Assembly (NCBI RefSeq): GCF_910596095.1
Contig: NC_056550.1
Span: 22,254,001-22,318,000 of the forward strand
Source: Thunnus maccoyii
Taxonomy: Eukaryota; Chordata; Actinopteri; Scombriformes; Scombridae
Reading direction: 5' to 3'
Length of the DNA stretch: 64,000 nucleotides
Part shown: one piece after another, positions 13,267 to 26,010 of the stretch
Layout of the letters: each line of letters opens with the position of its first letter
How positions within the stretch are numbered: the first letter of the stretch is position 1
Notes under the pieces: model-generated
Told to the model about the DNA's origin: nothing
Database searches by the model: none
The model's input: only the letters and a program-made list of their open reading frames with translations
Program-made: the position numbers and the translations under genes

Positions 13267-16200
13267 AGTCTGTGAGCAGGTGAGAGAGGGACACTGTCTG
13301 CCCCACTGTCCAGCGACACCATGAGCTGGAGCTTCCTCACGCGGCTGCTGGAGGAGATCCACAACCACTCCACCTTCGTGGGGAAGCTGTGGCTCACCGT
13401 GCTCATCGTCTTCCGCATCGTTCTCACTGCCGTTGGGGGAGAATCCATCTACTACGATGAACAGAGCAAGTTTGTCTGTAATTCGGGCCAGCCAGGTTGC
13501 GAGAATGTCTGCTACGACGCCTTCGCCCCTCTATCTCACGTCCGCTTCTGGGTCTTCCAGATCATCTTGGTGGCAATGCCTTCTCTCATGTACATGGGGT
13601 ATGCTGTCAACAAGATTGCACGATTAGATGAAGCCAAAGGGGGAGCTGGTTCTGCTGCTGTTAGAACAGGAGGAGGGGGCTACACACACAGGAAGCCCAG
13701 GAAAATCTGCTTTGGAGCGCGCCAGCACCGGGGCATCGAGGAGACTGAGGAGGACCAGGAGGATGATCCCATGATCTATGAGGTGCCAGAGATTGAACCT
13801 CCAAAAAGGCCACGAGATCCACTGCAACCCGCACCCAGACCCAAAGTCCGCCATGACGGCCGCAAGCGTATCCAAGATGAGGGGCTGATGCGGGTCTACG
13901 TCTTGCAGCTGGTGACTCGCACAGTGCTGGAAGCAGGGTTCCTTGCAGGCCAGTATCTGCTGTATGGGTTTCGTGTGATGCCAGTGTTTGTGTGCTCGGG
14001 TAAACCTTGTCCCCACAGTGTTGACTGCTTTGTGTCAAGGCCTACAGAGAAGACCATCTTCCTGCGCATCATGTATGGTGTCACCGTCCTCTGCCTCATG
14101 CTCAATATTTGGGAGATGCTCCATTTGGGGATTGGTACCATCTGTGACATTCTTCGCCGTCGGCGCTGCCCACCTCAAGAGGACGAGTACCAGTTGGGCT
14201 TGCTGGGCACCACCGGGGGTGTGGAGGGCTCAGTAGGGGGACCAGGGCCGGAAGCAGGTTCTGAGGGAGGAGTGGGTGGAGATGGGGCTGCCGATTATGT
14301 TGGCTACCCTTTCTCATGGAACACCCCATCCGCTCCACCAGGCTACAACATTGTGGTAAAGCCAGAGCAGATGCCCTACACAGACCTTAGCAACGCAAAG
14401 ATGGCATGCAAGCAGAACCGGGCAAACATTGCCCAAGAGGAGCAGCAGCAGTTTGGTAGCAATGAGGATAATTTTCCTACTGGAGGGGAGGCCCGTGTGG
14501 CTCTGAACAAAGACATGATTCAGCAAGCTCATGAGCAACTGGAGGCCGCCATTCAGGCCTACAGTCAGCAGCACCGGGCAGAGGAGCAGCTTGGGGACAA
14601 CCAGGACGACAAGCCCCAAAGTAACATCATCCAGGCTCAACCGCAGCCACAGACGCAGACTCAGAAGGAGCGTAAGCATAGACTCAAGCATGGGAAAGGA
14701 GGCAGCAGTGGAGGAGGCAGCAGCAGCAACAGCAGCAGCAGCAAATCAGGAGAGGGAAAGCCCTCTGTATGGATTTAAACACAGAAATAGTGACATATAT
14801 TAAAACCATGTATATATTAAGGATTGGATGACAAGCTGTTGCAGTCTTTCTTGGATACTTAAACACCACTGTGCCTTAAAGAATCCTGCAAGCTGGAGAA
14901 GATGTGTTTTTGTGTACTGAGGTGTGTAAAAAAAAAAAACGTGATGTTGCAGCTGACAATTTGTTTTGTCTGGGCTATCACTGTCAAACTTGAAACATCA
15001 CACCAACACAAACTGTATTAGGCTACAGTCATTTTCATGTCTCGTTCTCCTCAAGTCCTAAAGCAGATCATTGACCTCTGTTGTCTTCCTGTTCATCCTT
15101 TCTTAGGGATTTGAGCTTTGGAAAATTACTGAATGATAATGAGTTCTGTTGCAAATCAGATTGATCCCAGATTTGGCTTAGCTCTTTTTCTGGCCGCTCC
15201 TCTGCAAAGACACTGACTCCATTAATACATTGGCATCCTAATTCTTCGGACATCAAAATACAATGACATCAAGTACCATCATAATGCAAAGGCAATGGGA
15301 TGCCATGTCATCACTATGCCCTGGCAAACTAAAGCAGTGACTTCATATTGTAATGACGTCATTACAACATAAATGCAATAAAATGAAACAACATAATTCA
15401 ATGGCAGCGCCTAAAGCAGTGACTTTTTAATGCAGTGAGAGGATCACCTTCCTGAAGGCAGTGTCCTGTCAGTCATGTTCTGTGTCTGCTTTCTCTCCAG
15501 AGTCAGTAACAGTCTTATGTTGCTGTGACTTTGCATTTGACCGTGTGTTTGTATATGTTCAGTGTGTGTATTTTGAAACCAGTGCTACACCAGCTGCTGC
15601 TCAGGAACTGATGAGTACAGCAGTTGGGCTTTTTATCCAGTCCACATCTGAGATTTCCTGAAAGAAAATGTTCATTTTACACAAGGTGCATAAGCAATCC
15701 AGTTTTTTATAACTTCTCAGTTTCTCTCTGGCTCTTTATGGCTGTTGAACAAGGCGCTCAGTTCTCCACTAGTGTTTCCATCTGCCTTGTAGTTGACTGC
15801 CCTCTGGTGGTATCTTCCATGATGCTTCCTGTATACGGGAGTAGATATCAGTTGCCAACGCTACCTGCATCCAGCAACACCTTAACCAGTTGTAATGTTC
15901 CTTTTCTATTGACAAGCCTTGTGTCAGTCAAGTCTTCCCAGCAGTACAAGTTCAGTGTTAGATGCACAAGGCTGCAATATCACCATGCGTTATGGAAAAG
16001 GTTTAAAGCCATTACTATAATATAGTGAGACCAAACACTGTTTGTGTGATGCAAGTGTCAGTGCCAAGATTTTACACTAGGCTGCTATGAGGCCTGGTTG
16101 TTTGTAGCTTTGGAATACTGTGGCCATGCTACTCCAATCATGGAAAAATGCCTACGTAAGACCAACCCTTTTTATAAGAGTCACTTCTTTTTTGTATTAC

Positions 16201-16310
16201 AGTATGTGTATTGCTTTTTGGAACAGGATTTAAAATACCAAACTCCTAAATGGAGCCAGTGTTTTATATGAAAACACCCTTTTTTTCAATAAAGGTTTTG
16301 TAAAATAAAA
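13267..16310 (+). other. gjc1: gjc1 main exon (5' UTR part, CDS and 3' UTR)
   Basis: The exon begins after a pyrimidine-rich acceptor ending CTCCAG at 13266 and carries 54 bases of 5' UTR before the start codon. After the stop at 14776-14778 about 1.5 kb of non-coding sequence follows, ending near an AATAAA signal at 16288-16293. The 3' boundary is inferred from that signal alone; an earlier AATAAA near 15378 could also be used. Confidence 0.65.
13321..14778 (+). CDS. gjc1: Gap junction protein gamma 1 (connexin 45)
   Basis: Encodes a 485-residue connexin that forms gap-junction hemichannels in the plasma membrane; in vertebrates Cx45 works in heart conduction tissue, smooth muscle and neurons. 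The N-terminus begins [18 protein letters not shown] and is nearly identical to mammalian Cx45. Four membrane helices are recognisable (about 21-42, 77-97, 197-220, 253-275). Both extracellular loops keep the three-cysteine signatures: C53, C60, C64 in loop 1 and C225, C230, C236 in loop 2. The cytoplasmic loop keeps the acidic EETEED-type stretch. The tail keeps the YPF(T/S)[11 protein letters not shown] block and ends SVWI, a PDZ ligand as in Cx45. It is about 90 residues longer than mammalian Cx45 (396), through a Gly/Pro-rich insert after the fourth helix and a Gln/Ser/Gly-rich tail. Intronless coding, as usual for connexins. The start is the family start, directly after the UTR. Confidence 0.97.
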   Translation: MSWSFLTRLLEEIHNHSTFVGKLWLTVLIVFRIVLTAVGGESIYYDEQSKFVCNSGQPGCENVCYDAFAPLSHVRFWVFQIILVAMPSLMYMGYAVNKIARLDEAKGGAGSAAVRTGGGGYTHRKPRKICFGARQHRGIEETEEDQEDDPMIYEVPEIEPPKRPRDPLQPAPRPKVRHDGRKRIQDEGLMRVYVLQLVTRTVLEAGFLAGQYLLYGFRVMPVFVCSGKPCPHSVDCFVSRPTEKTIFLRIMYGVTVLCLMLNIWEMLHLGIGTICDILRRRRCPPQEDEYQLGLLGTTGGVEGSVGGPGPEAGSEGGVGGDGAADYVGYPFSWNTPSAPPGYNIVVKPEQMPYTDLSNAKMACKQNRANIAQEEQQQFGSNEDNFPTGGEARVALNKDMIQQAHEQLEAAIQAYSQQHRAEEQLGDNQDDKPQSNIIQAQPQPQTQTQKERKHRLKHGKGGSSGGGSSSNSSSSKSGEGKPSVWI

Positions 16311-16816
16311 TACAAAGAAAAAAAGTTCTTTTAAAAATGAATTAGTTGTATGGGTATTTATGGTTATTGTGTTTTTAATTGCCTTCCAATTGTAAAAAAT
16401 GTGAAATATGACATAATATATTTTTATAAAGTGTAGGCTACAGTGACTTCATGACATAAAGAAAAAAAAGCCAGACTTTTCCTTGTATGTTACAGTATTA
16501 GTATTTAATGTATGTAGCAACCCTCTGGGCTGTATTTTGATAAACAATGTTATTCCTTTCCCAACATTGTCCTGAGATCTGTTGAACAGCTGTGTGTGTG
16601 GAGACAAACTGGCTAAAGAGATCATCTGGGAAATGGACAGGATGTAACAATTTACTCAAACCATTCCAAGCTTTGCACCACAGTAGCTTTCTAAACAAGC
16701 AGTCATTAATTTCATGACAGGGTAGCAAAACCTGAAAAGCTGGCATTTTCTGTCCTGTCTCATATGACAGATCTGCACCTTTCTCGCAGAATAGTGAAAT
16801 AACTGAACAAACAATC

Positions 16817-16842
16817 GGGGGGGTTGTTCCCCCCCCCCCCCC
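16817..16842. repeat. Self-complementary G7 / C14 homopolymer pair
   Basis: Seven G (16817-16823), a TTGTT spacer and fourteen C (16829-16842), so the two runs can pair as a hairpin. Confidence 0.85.
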
Positions 16843-18149
16843 GTGTGAGGTTGTGCTGTATATTCTAACATGGAAACAATGGGAAATAGGAGCCACTCTG
16901 ATTGGTTTGTTTACCTACAGGCAATCCCAGCCAGCAGCAGACAGACATAAATCACCCAAGCATTTCAGTCAGCTCCTCTCCAAGCTGTTGACACCGGCTC
17001 CACTGACGCCAATGCTGATCCCAATAAGCCACAGGTGATTTACTGAGTTTCCCAGTCAGTCAGTCTCTTCCCCTGAAGGCCAATCAGTCCTAATTAAATG
17101 CTTCCCCAGGAGGAAAAGTTCCCCAAGTATTTGCTGTTGTTTGAATAGATGGAAACAAACTGTAAACAGAATTCAGCTGGAGATGCTTTGCAGTTAGTAA
17201 GCAAAGGCCACTAGAGGGCTACTTCCTGTCTGAAGAAGGTGCATTTATAGGAGATGCAGTCGGGGGACTAAAAGACCCCATCTGCTTAAAGTCTGCATGA
17301 CTGCCAGCTTGGCCTTACAACTCAAAAACTATTCTAGGTTTTGTCGCTCAGATTGGTCTGTTTGTAGGGGAAAGTAAGGAATTCGGGCAGCTATCCAGGT
17401 CAAAAGAATTATCTTGTGGCACTGTTATTTATTTGTCTAGCCCTGTTCTCTTTTGTCTGTTGAGTGACTGAGAAAGAGAGCAAATGAAAAAGAAAAAGAG
17501 TGTGCTCATTGGAAAGAAATGGCTTGAAGAAATGGTTTATTTTCTCAGCATATTGTCGCTGTCCTGTGAAAACCGTGTTTCTCCGAAATGTGAGACTGTG
17601 GCTTTTTAAAGACGCACTACGAGCAAACACAGGAGGTGATGGTGTACTGGACTGCATTATATTAAAAAGTACTCCTAATATTTTGCCCCTCTCATGTATG
17701 TTAATGGAGTGGACAAACTATTTGGAACACTTTTCAGTATAATGCACTCCAGTACTCCACCACCACCCACTACAACCTCAACAATAAACATAAAGTAAAA
17801 TTATCACCTTTCTGACAATGTCAACAAAAACTGAAACTAAAACCGTATAAGCTTCGTAGAAGTAGAATTCATGGCAGAGCTGTTGTACTGGATTACATTA
17901 GATTGCACAATTGTACTTAATGACCTGGCCGGTTTGTGTAGTGTAAAACCGAAAGCAGTTAAGAAGACATGGTCGTTGGAGGAAGGATTAATGAAATTAC
18001 AATTGTGGGAAAAGGTTATTCAGGTGTGTCACAGCTTTTCACAGGTACAACAGGTTCTGTTTTATCAGGAATTCGTTAGGTTAAGAGTGATTAACAATGA
18101 TGACATGGGAAATTCTTTTTCAGTTCTCTCTGTACTGAACATTCACATA

Positions 18150-18250
18150 TAAAACAAAAGGTTGGGCACACTTCCTCATTTAGGGGAATAGGAGGGTGTG
18201 TTCATCCTTTTGTTTGTGCGTGTGTGTCCAAACTTTTGACTGGTACTGTA
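18150..18250. mobile_element. Tc1-like MITE relic with one clean terminal repeat
   Basis: The right end (about 18220-18250) reads TGTGTGTCCAAACTTTTGAC then TGGTACTGTA. This is the same terminal sequence as the intact 77-bp element at 44223-44299. The left end (about 18150-18170) is a degenerate version with GGGCACAC. There is no coding capacity. Confidence 0.6.
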
Positions 18251-18630
18251 TAAGTCTGATATAATCAGAGTCTTTTGAGGGTCTATTCATCAGGGATACC
18301 ACAATGTCCACCAGAAGAAAGACTGTAGTGAGGCCGTGTTGTTTCCCTACATGTTTCTTATAGTCACCCATATGGGATGTGACAATAAAATTAGTGGTAT
18401 AACCAGTACAAACTCTGAATCATACATGCATTTTGTGTGTTTGTGTGTTTTTCTATGCCTTTTGTAAAATGTACATATCTTTGAGTGCCATTCTGGTATC
18501 CCTTGGCAAATATGTTTGTTTTTTTTCATATTCTTTGATGAATACATTTGATTTGCATGTTAAAAGACCTATTTTCCTACAAAAAATAAATCAGAAACAA
18601 ATATTGAATTAAGTCTCTGCATCTTTTTTT

Positions 18631-18656
18631 GGGGGGGGGGGGGGGGGGGGGGGGGG
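18631..18656 (+). repeat. Poly-G tract, 26 bases
   Basis: Uninterrupted run of G preceded by a run of seven T. It could form a G-quadruplex, or its length could be an assembly artefact. Confidence 0.9.
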
Positions 18657-20129
18657 TAGCTGCATAATAGAAATAAAATGTCAGGAAATAAAAGGATTCC
18701 CAGTCTTGAAACGTTGAGTATTGTCCTGTTTTTGTTGTCAGTATGAGATGTATGAGATGTGTGAGCAGGGGGGTGTCTACAGTCCTATCAGGAGAATTAA
18801 AGTCGTGTGGGCTGATGCTGTGTCACTGGCAGGAACAACACAGGAGACTGAAGAGATGTCACTTCAGCTCATGTCAGCCATGTCATTTTGTTTGTCACTT
18901 TGGCAGTTCATTTGGTGACAGCTGAACTTCAGCTTGTGATGAGAGAACATCTGAGTCTGTGAGGCTTAAAATCACATTAATGCATTAAGACCTCAGTGTT
19001 TGTTCCAATTCGACACTGATTTTGAAAAATCACATTCAATAACATAAAATAACTTCCTCAGTACAGACTGAACCATGAAAAATGTTAAGAAATCATCCAG
19101 TGACACTTAGGAATTGAAAATATGACATGCATAAAGATGAATATGCGCCCTCACTCTCTTTTTCCACCGTGTGTCTGTCGTTATTAGTGACTTCGCAGCC
19201 AAAACTGCCTGGAGAAGAGACAACAAAAATGGAAATGGAAAGTATGTTTTTGTGATTCTCTGAAATAAAAAATTAAAAAAACTTTCCCTTGAGAGACTGG
19301 CCGTTGGGAATGTGCAGAGTGCTCCAGCTGGATGTACAATGAGGTCACTGCCGATATGAGCACTCTCTTGGATGGCAACTTGTGGCAGCGGGCTATTTTC
19401 TCTAAAAAGAAACAAACATTTCACTCCATTAATGGCCTAATTGGCCGGATGCACTAACCCAACGTGGATGTCATTTTAGAGACGGCGCACACAAGCTACC
19501 ATTATCAATTTGTGGGCAAGGAATGAAGATAGGGACAAAAAACTGCTTCAGTGCTTTCCAAGGCTTCCCTGGTCTGTTTTTTCTTTAATCATCCAGATGT
19601 TTGCATGTCTGGTCTTCATGTAACGGTGGGATGCCCTCCAGCAGGGCACGCAGAAGAAACTTAGTGAACTGGAAGGTTCAGTAATGTATCGGCCACTGAT
19701 ATCACAGCTGTATGAAATATAGAAAAACATGAGGCCAAATAATAAAAAGAAATATAACAATGGATTCATTCATTTGCAAAAACAGTATACCAGCATACTA
19801 TACATATATCTTACACCAGGTTCTAATTTGTACCAAACCGTAGCAAAAAAAAGATGAGAATCAATAGCTAATAAATCTCTATCCAGCCATGACATGAACA
19901 CCGAGCACAAACTGTGCCCTAAAACTGGCCCCATGTGCTGTTTGTAAGTAGAAATACTGCATCCCAGTGACAAATCTTGGCAGGTTTGGGACACTTAATG
20001 GCTCAAAGACACTAAATCATGCAAACTGAGACGTCTAGGGGAAAAGCTTTTTTTTTTTTTTCCGTCTGGTTAGACAAGTGAACTCCACTCCAGCCAAAGA
20101 ATACATACAAGTAACTTTCCTGAAAAATA

Positions 20130-20135
20130 TTTATT
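20130..20135 (-). terminator. Candidate polyadenylation signal of the sialyltransferase
   Basis: AATAAA on the - strand (TTTATT on +), 1.1 kb downstream of the stop codon at 21249. It is the first canonical signal I noticed in that direction. A shorter 3' UTR using a variant signal cannot be excluded. Confidence 0.35.
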
Positions 20136-21248
20136 AACTTCAGCTTCATTTTCCCTCTCACCTCGTGTTGTTTACAAAACAACAAAACAAAACAAAATTA
20201 CAAAACATTCACAAAATTAACTCACCAGGAGTTCTCAAGTTTGGTCACCTACATCTCGTACATAATTTATCTCTATGACACCAAAAAGTCACTGTAAGAC
20301 TTAAAAGTATGAGAGTGACTGGTAATACTCCCAGTTGAATAAGACCCTCACAAGTTTTGACTCAATGAGAAAAGATCTCCTGAATGTGTTTACAAGTGAT
20401 ATTATTTACCTGTTTAGTCCTTGCCTTCAACGCTCATTTATGGTCATCTGATAACCACAGCCTACAGAGTTGCAAGCATGATGGTTTCCAGTCAAGGCTT
20501 CTGGGAAACAACCCTTTACCCTTCCCTTGCACCACATCCACCAGCGTCAGTCAAACGGAATTAAAACAAGCGAGCAGAAATGATCCCATCCACTCCCAGC
20601 ACCGGCTGTATATAACAATAGTGTGATCAGTATGTAAAGGTACCGTAATATTTTTCAAAGTGGTTAAATGTCTGATGTGCTTTTTAACAAAAATGTCAAA
20701 AAAGATTCTTTACATTCAATGTGCTGGTGCTTTCATAAGATGTTAGAGTTTTCACAGCCAGACAATCTTTGAGTAAAGGAGGTATTTGATTTTCTTAAAA
20801 TTACATTCAGCTTGATCTAAAACTTCCCATGATCAATCAAATAAGGCACTACAATATAAACCCCCCACCAAGGCCTCACAAAGGCTTCCCAGTTAAATCA
20901 AAATAACTCCCTCTAGATTCCAGCTGGAACATTTGTAGTAATAAATACAGCTGTAAATACACTGCAAGACTGTTTGCAGGATTTTTACAGTCTTATGGTT
21001 GGTGCGTTTTGATTTCAGTGCAAATGTCTTGGTTGCTGATAGGCCAGCTTAGTATTAACTATAAGTTTCTGCATCCACCTTGCTTGGACCCAATTCCTCC
21101 ATGTCATCATCCAAAATAGATACATCCATTCATTCAAAAGTTCATGAATGACTTCATGAGTGACTGGCTTCATCCAGAGGCTACAGAGAAGGCACTGTGC
21201 TCCTGAGCTGTCAGCTGTCCCCAGGTCTGAGAACTACTTTGCACATGG

Positions 21249-23802
21249 TCAACAATTTCCCAGGTGAAGTTTGAGCACGCCCTGAGTGTGCAGCTGCAGC
21301 AAAAGGTTAAACTCAGTAGGCATGGCGTGGATTGCCTTAGCCTTCATGTTATCATAGTAGTGATTAGTCAGGGAATAGAGTTCGTGTGGGTGATTACTAA
21401 AGGGCCAGAACCCATACAGTTGCACATTGTTACAGACTTCCAGTGCTATGCTAACCATCATCAAACCGGTGCTGAGCCGTCCTGCTTTTAGGCCCTGGCT
21501 GCGCCAGAAGGCAGCCAGACTCTGAAGGTACTCAGGGTTGAAGAAGACGGGACGAGTAGGGCTTTTAAAATCCTCAATGGCGTAGACGACCCGCAGGGAC
21601 ACAGGAGTATTGTGGCCAAAGGAAAAGGCGGGAAGGAGAAGCAGGGAGTTTCCGTAGGTTTGCAGACTCTCCACAAACGGACGGCGACGACCCATTAGAG
21701 CCCCATACCTGGGGAAAAAAACAGCATATGTGAAGTAACAAGAGAGGAGGAATATTACTTGATGACAATCGAATGAGATTCATTCGCTCGCTCACTTCTC
21801 AAAGAGGATGCTCGGGTTCGCTGTCACAAGATCAGTCTTCATGCCCACATGTTTCTCATAGCCATCTTTCAAAGGTGGTAGATTGCACCTGAACAAACAA
21901 CAAAGAATAAACTGAAATGTTTATATGGAATTTCAACAGAGATGAGCATAATTTTTGTTGATTAATCGTCATCAGCATCTCAATTAACTACGCTGGACAC
22001 CTGTCTCACCTCATAACAAACTGAGCTGAATCGATCGTCTTTCCACACTTGCTGTCGGTCAAGATCCCTCCGTTCCCGACAACAGCGCACGTGTCCCATG
22101 TTTTATTTAAGAAAGGATGCTCCTGAATTCAACAGACAAGGAATTACTATCATCAAACAAAATAAAGATATTGTATCTACTGTTTATGATATACTGTGCG
22201 TTGAAGACAAAAAACACGTTGAGGGAGGGACATCTATACATTTATTTTGATTAATTTTATTGTTACTATGGTTAGTAAGGATATATCAGCTGTTCCCTAA
22301 AAAATCAGGCAAAAGAAGGCTGCATTTCACAGCCATATTTGGCAAAGCCTTTAAAACAGGACAGGCCTGGTGAGACTGTTATGACATATTTGGTCTAAAA
22401 AGGCAGACTTCAGAGCCTGTGGATTGATACCCAGCACTGGAGTGAACACATTACTTATAATGTGATTCCTGAAACAAAATGTAGTCTCTTACGCTCAGAT
22501 GTTAGACCTCATTGCAGGTTACTCAGGGCAGAACAAACATAGTACCACCAAAGACTCAGATGTTCAGTGCTATTATGGTTTTCACACTGATCATGAAAAT
22601 GTAAATCGAGGTTTTAGCAACACTTTATTGTGGCCTGGGAATAGTTTGGATTTATACAGTGGTTAAATGTTTGACCGCACTGTTACCAAGACACATACCA
22701 AGAGCTTCAATGATATACATCATCTTCATCTTGTGCGTAAAACCAAATCAGCTACACACAAAACCTGAGAACGTTGAGAACATGTGCCATATACATGAGC
22801 AGTGAACTCTAACCAACGGTGGTTATCAGTCCTCTCTTGGCAACTGCCCCGGAGTCATGTCTTTCACTACTAAGTGGTAATACCTGCTGATGTCACCCTT
22901 CATAAAAGCTAACTCTGTTGTGCGTGAAAGCAAACATAAGATTCATTTACGGGTGAAGTAATTAAAGGTGTTGTTTCAATGTTTTATGGTGTGCTCTTTT
23001 GAACTGTCTGCTTGCCCAGACATGCAACAGGGGCATCAGGTGATAAAATAATATATGTAGTCTATATCTAGTTCATGTTCAGCTTTTTTATTTGGATGCG
23101 GGGGTGGGGCGAAAATATTACAGTGCTCAAGTCCATCTGTTCCCAGTTCCTTCATTTGGTGAATTGAGTGGCTTTTTTAAATTAATGTATTTAATTTACT
23201 ATTTTATTACTATAAATAGTCTATAATAGTCAAAAATCAAATCTTCTCTCTCTCATCCTGATCTTGAGAAGGTCATACATGCTTTTAGGGCCCTTCTGGC
23301 TGTTCATATGTCACGGCTCAAGACTAGTGAGTAAATAAGTAAACTTTATTTATAAAGCGCCTTTCAACACCAGAGTTACAAGGTGCTGTACAATGCAAAA
23401 AGAAAAAAGAAAAATAAAATAGAAATGAAATAAAAAAAAACAATAAAACCATAAAAACTACACAGAGGGAAGACAGAGAAGATGGATACAACAATAAAAA
23501 CTGCGAAAGAAACACAGAGTGCAATCACTGGTGATCAAAGGTGACCGGACTTTTTCAGTCAAGGCCACTCAGCTCTGGATCTCCCTGTCTGAAGATCTGA
23601 GGCTTGTAGAGTCAGTGACATCCTTTATTATAATTTCCATTATAATTATTTTTAATCTTATACCAGGGATATTTTATTCAAGTTTTATTTTTATTTTAAT
23701 TGTCTGATTATATTGCTTAATTGTAGTACTTAAATGTTTTAACCATGTAAAGCACTTTGTAACATTATTTTGAAAAGTGCTGTAAAGTTTCTTCTTCTTC
23801 TT

Positions 23803-23870
<68 letters not shown>

Positions 23871-23911
23871 CATTATTATTATTATTATTATCATTATTAT
23901 TATTATTACCA

Positions 23912-23944
<33 letters not shown>

Positions 23945-25967
23945 TAGTATAAATATATTATTTTGACATACTGGAGGAGGATATTGCAGTTTTTTTCTAA
24001 GTCAAATGTGACAAATTACACTTGTACTTTGTATTCACAGTTTTTATCGTCTTCTGTTGTTCAAAATCGATGCAATAAGGATGTGAACTGAACAGCAAGT
24101 TCAACAGTCAATATAACTGAGTGAACTCTCCAGATGGTGAAGAGACACGTGCATACTATAGCCATGATAAGAAATCTTTTCACAAGACAGAAGATAAAGA
24201 AGTGTCATGGCTCTTCACTCTGTGGCTCATAATCATATTTATTCTTATTTTGTAAAAAGCATTTAAATGAACAATTTTGGATAAAAAGCCGATTCAATGT
24301 CATTTCTGACTCTGAGTTTTGTTGGTTTCACTTTGTGTAGGAATATGTGTCCTGTGTTGTTTGTCTAGTTGTTGTAGTGTTTATGTTTTAATTGTGACCT
24401 GCCAAAGAACTGCCAAAAAATTTAAGCTAACTCTGTTTAATATTGTACATGGTCCCATATAAATAATAATAATAATTTTATCTAAAAAAAAATATGGTCC
24501 TGTGTCCATGTGTAATGCTACAGGCTTATGTCACAATGAAAGGTTGTCATTTGTCTTTTTTGAGCGGTTGCCACACTTCAAGAAAAAGCTTGGCAACTTT
24601 AATATATTACTTAATATATTACTTAAATATTACAATATTTAAGTAATTAATAATTAAAGGGTTCTTACTGTTTTGTGCAGCTCAGCATCTGATTCAGAGT
24701 TAATCCGGAAAAACTCAGTATGTCAAGTCGGAGATATTTATTTATTACCTAGTAATAAATTACTAGCATATACTGTAATTACTTAATAAATTACGAGGTA
24801 TTTACAGTATCTGCTATTATGTTACTTATCAACCATTCATCAATTATAAAGTCATTATCGATTAATTCCTCTCTAGTTACATTAACAAAAATGATTTCAC
24901 AGAGTTACTTTCTATTCTCACATTGTAAAATGTCCCTAAATGTGTGTTAAAGCATATGCTGGAGTCACCTTATATGAAACGTATATGAAAACATTTGAGT
25001 ATAGATCAATAAGTCCTCCGTTCAAAACTGGGCAAACCAAAAGTTTTTCCCAAAATATTTTATATATTTTTAAAAAATTTTCATAACAAATTCTTAAAAT
25101 GCAGAAGATAAATGTTTTCTTTGTTTTACACAACACAGACTTGCAGAATTAATAAACCTATAAAGCAACTGCTACAAGACACTACATTTGCTTTAAGCAT
25201 GTTACATGATTGAACAACATGTATTTAGTGTTTGGGGCAAACAGAAAGAAGTGTGCGTCGCTCCGTTTAACACCAGCACCTTACCAAAAATAAACCAGTC
25301 TGTGTCATGTTTATCAAAGAGCCAACATGTGAGCGGACACATGACAAGCAGTGAAATAACCACTGTGGAACAACACTTGAGGAACAAGCAAGACACCAAG
25401 CAAGCAGCTGATGTTGTGATAATATTCATGAATGACGAGTAGCATACCTTTGCAAAGGTGCTGAAAATCTCAGAGTTCACCAGGAGGGTCCTTTTCTTTT
25501 CCCCGTCGTATACAAGCTTTGTTCCAATAGGAGTGTTGGCCTGGGTGATGATCGCCTTATCGAAGCCATTGCACTTGGTTCTCAGCTGAGATCTGGGGAA
25601 CCACAAGGACTTTGTTAAATAGCAAAGCTGACTGACAGAACTGACTGAAAGCAGTCTTGGGTCCTCAGTAAAGACTCTCTGTCACCATAACTCAAATTAC
25701 CTTATAAATGGTTATATTTAGAACAGTTGCATGTCAAGTTCCTCTATTGTAACACACATTTTTTATTTTCGCTTCTCCTTACATCTAGTTCTTCATCTTT
25801 CTACCAAAACAACATGGACACAAAGCTCACATGGACCTTTGTTTAAACCTTTGAGAAGATGTTGGCTTTTTTACCTAAACTTTTGGTAATTGTCCTCTTG
25901 CCTCCTCCAGGTTTGAGAGTAACTTTCTTTTACTTTGTTGATAATTGCCCTGTGACACACAGACACA

Positions 25968-26010
<43 letters not shown>

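Larger units (their letters stand above)
16311..20100. other. Intergenic interval between convergent genes
   Basis: No exon is supported. gjc1 (+) and the sialyltransferase (-) end facing each other across this 3.8 kb. It contains a G7/C14 run (16817-16842), a 26-base G tract (18631-18656), and a Tc1-like short inverted-repeat relic ending at 18250. Confidence 0.5.

Noticed and set aside
13624-14691. Several long open frames antisense or out of frame to gjc1
   Set aside because: They are shadows of the connexin coding exon; only the sense frame has family identity and a proper start.
23770-23952. Open frame of leucine and isoleucine repeats
   Set aside because: It is the translation of a TTC/TTA microsatellite, not a gene.
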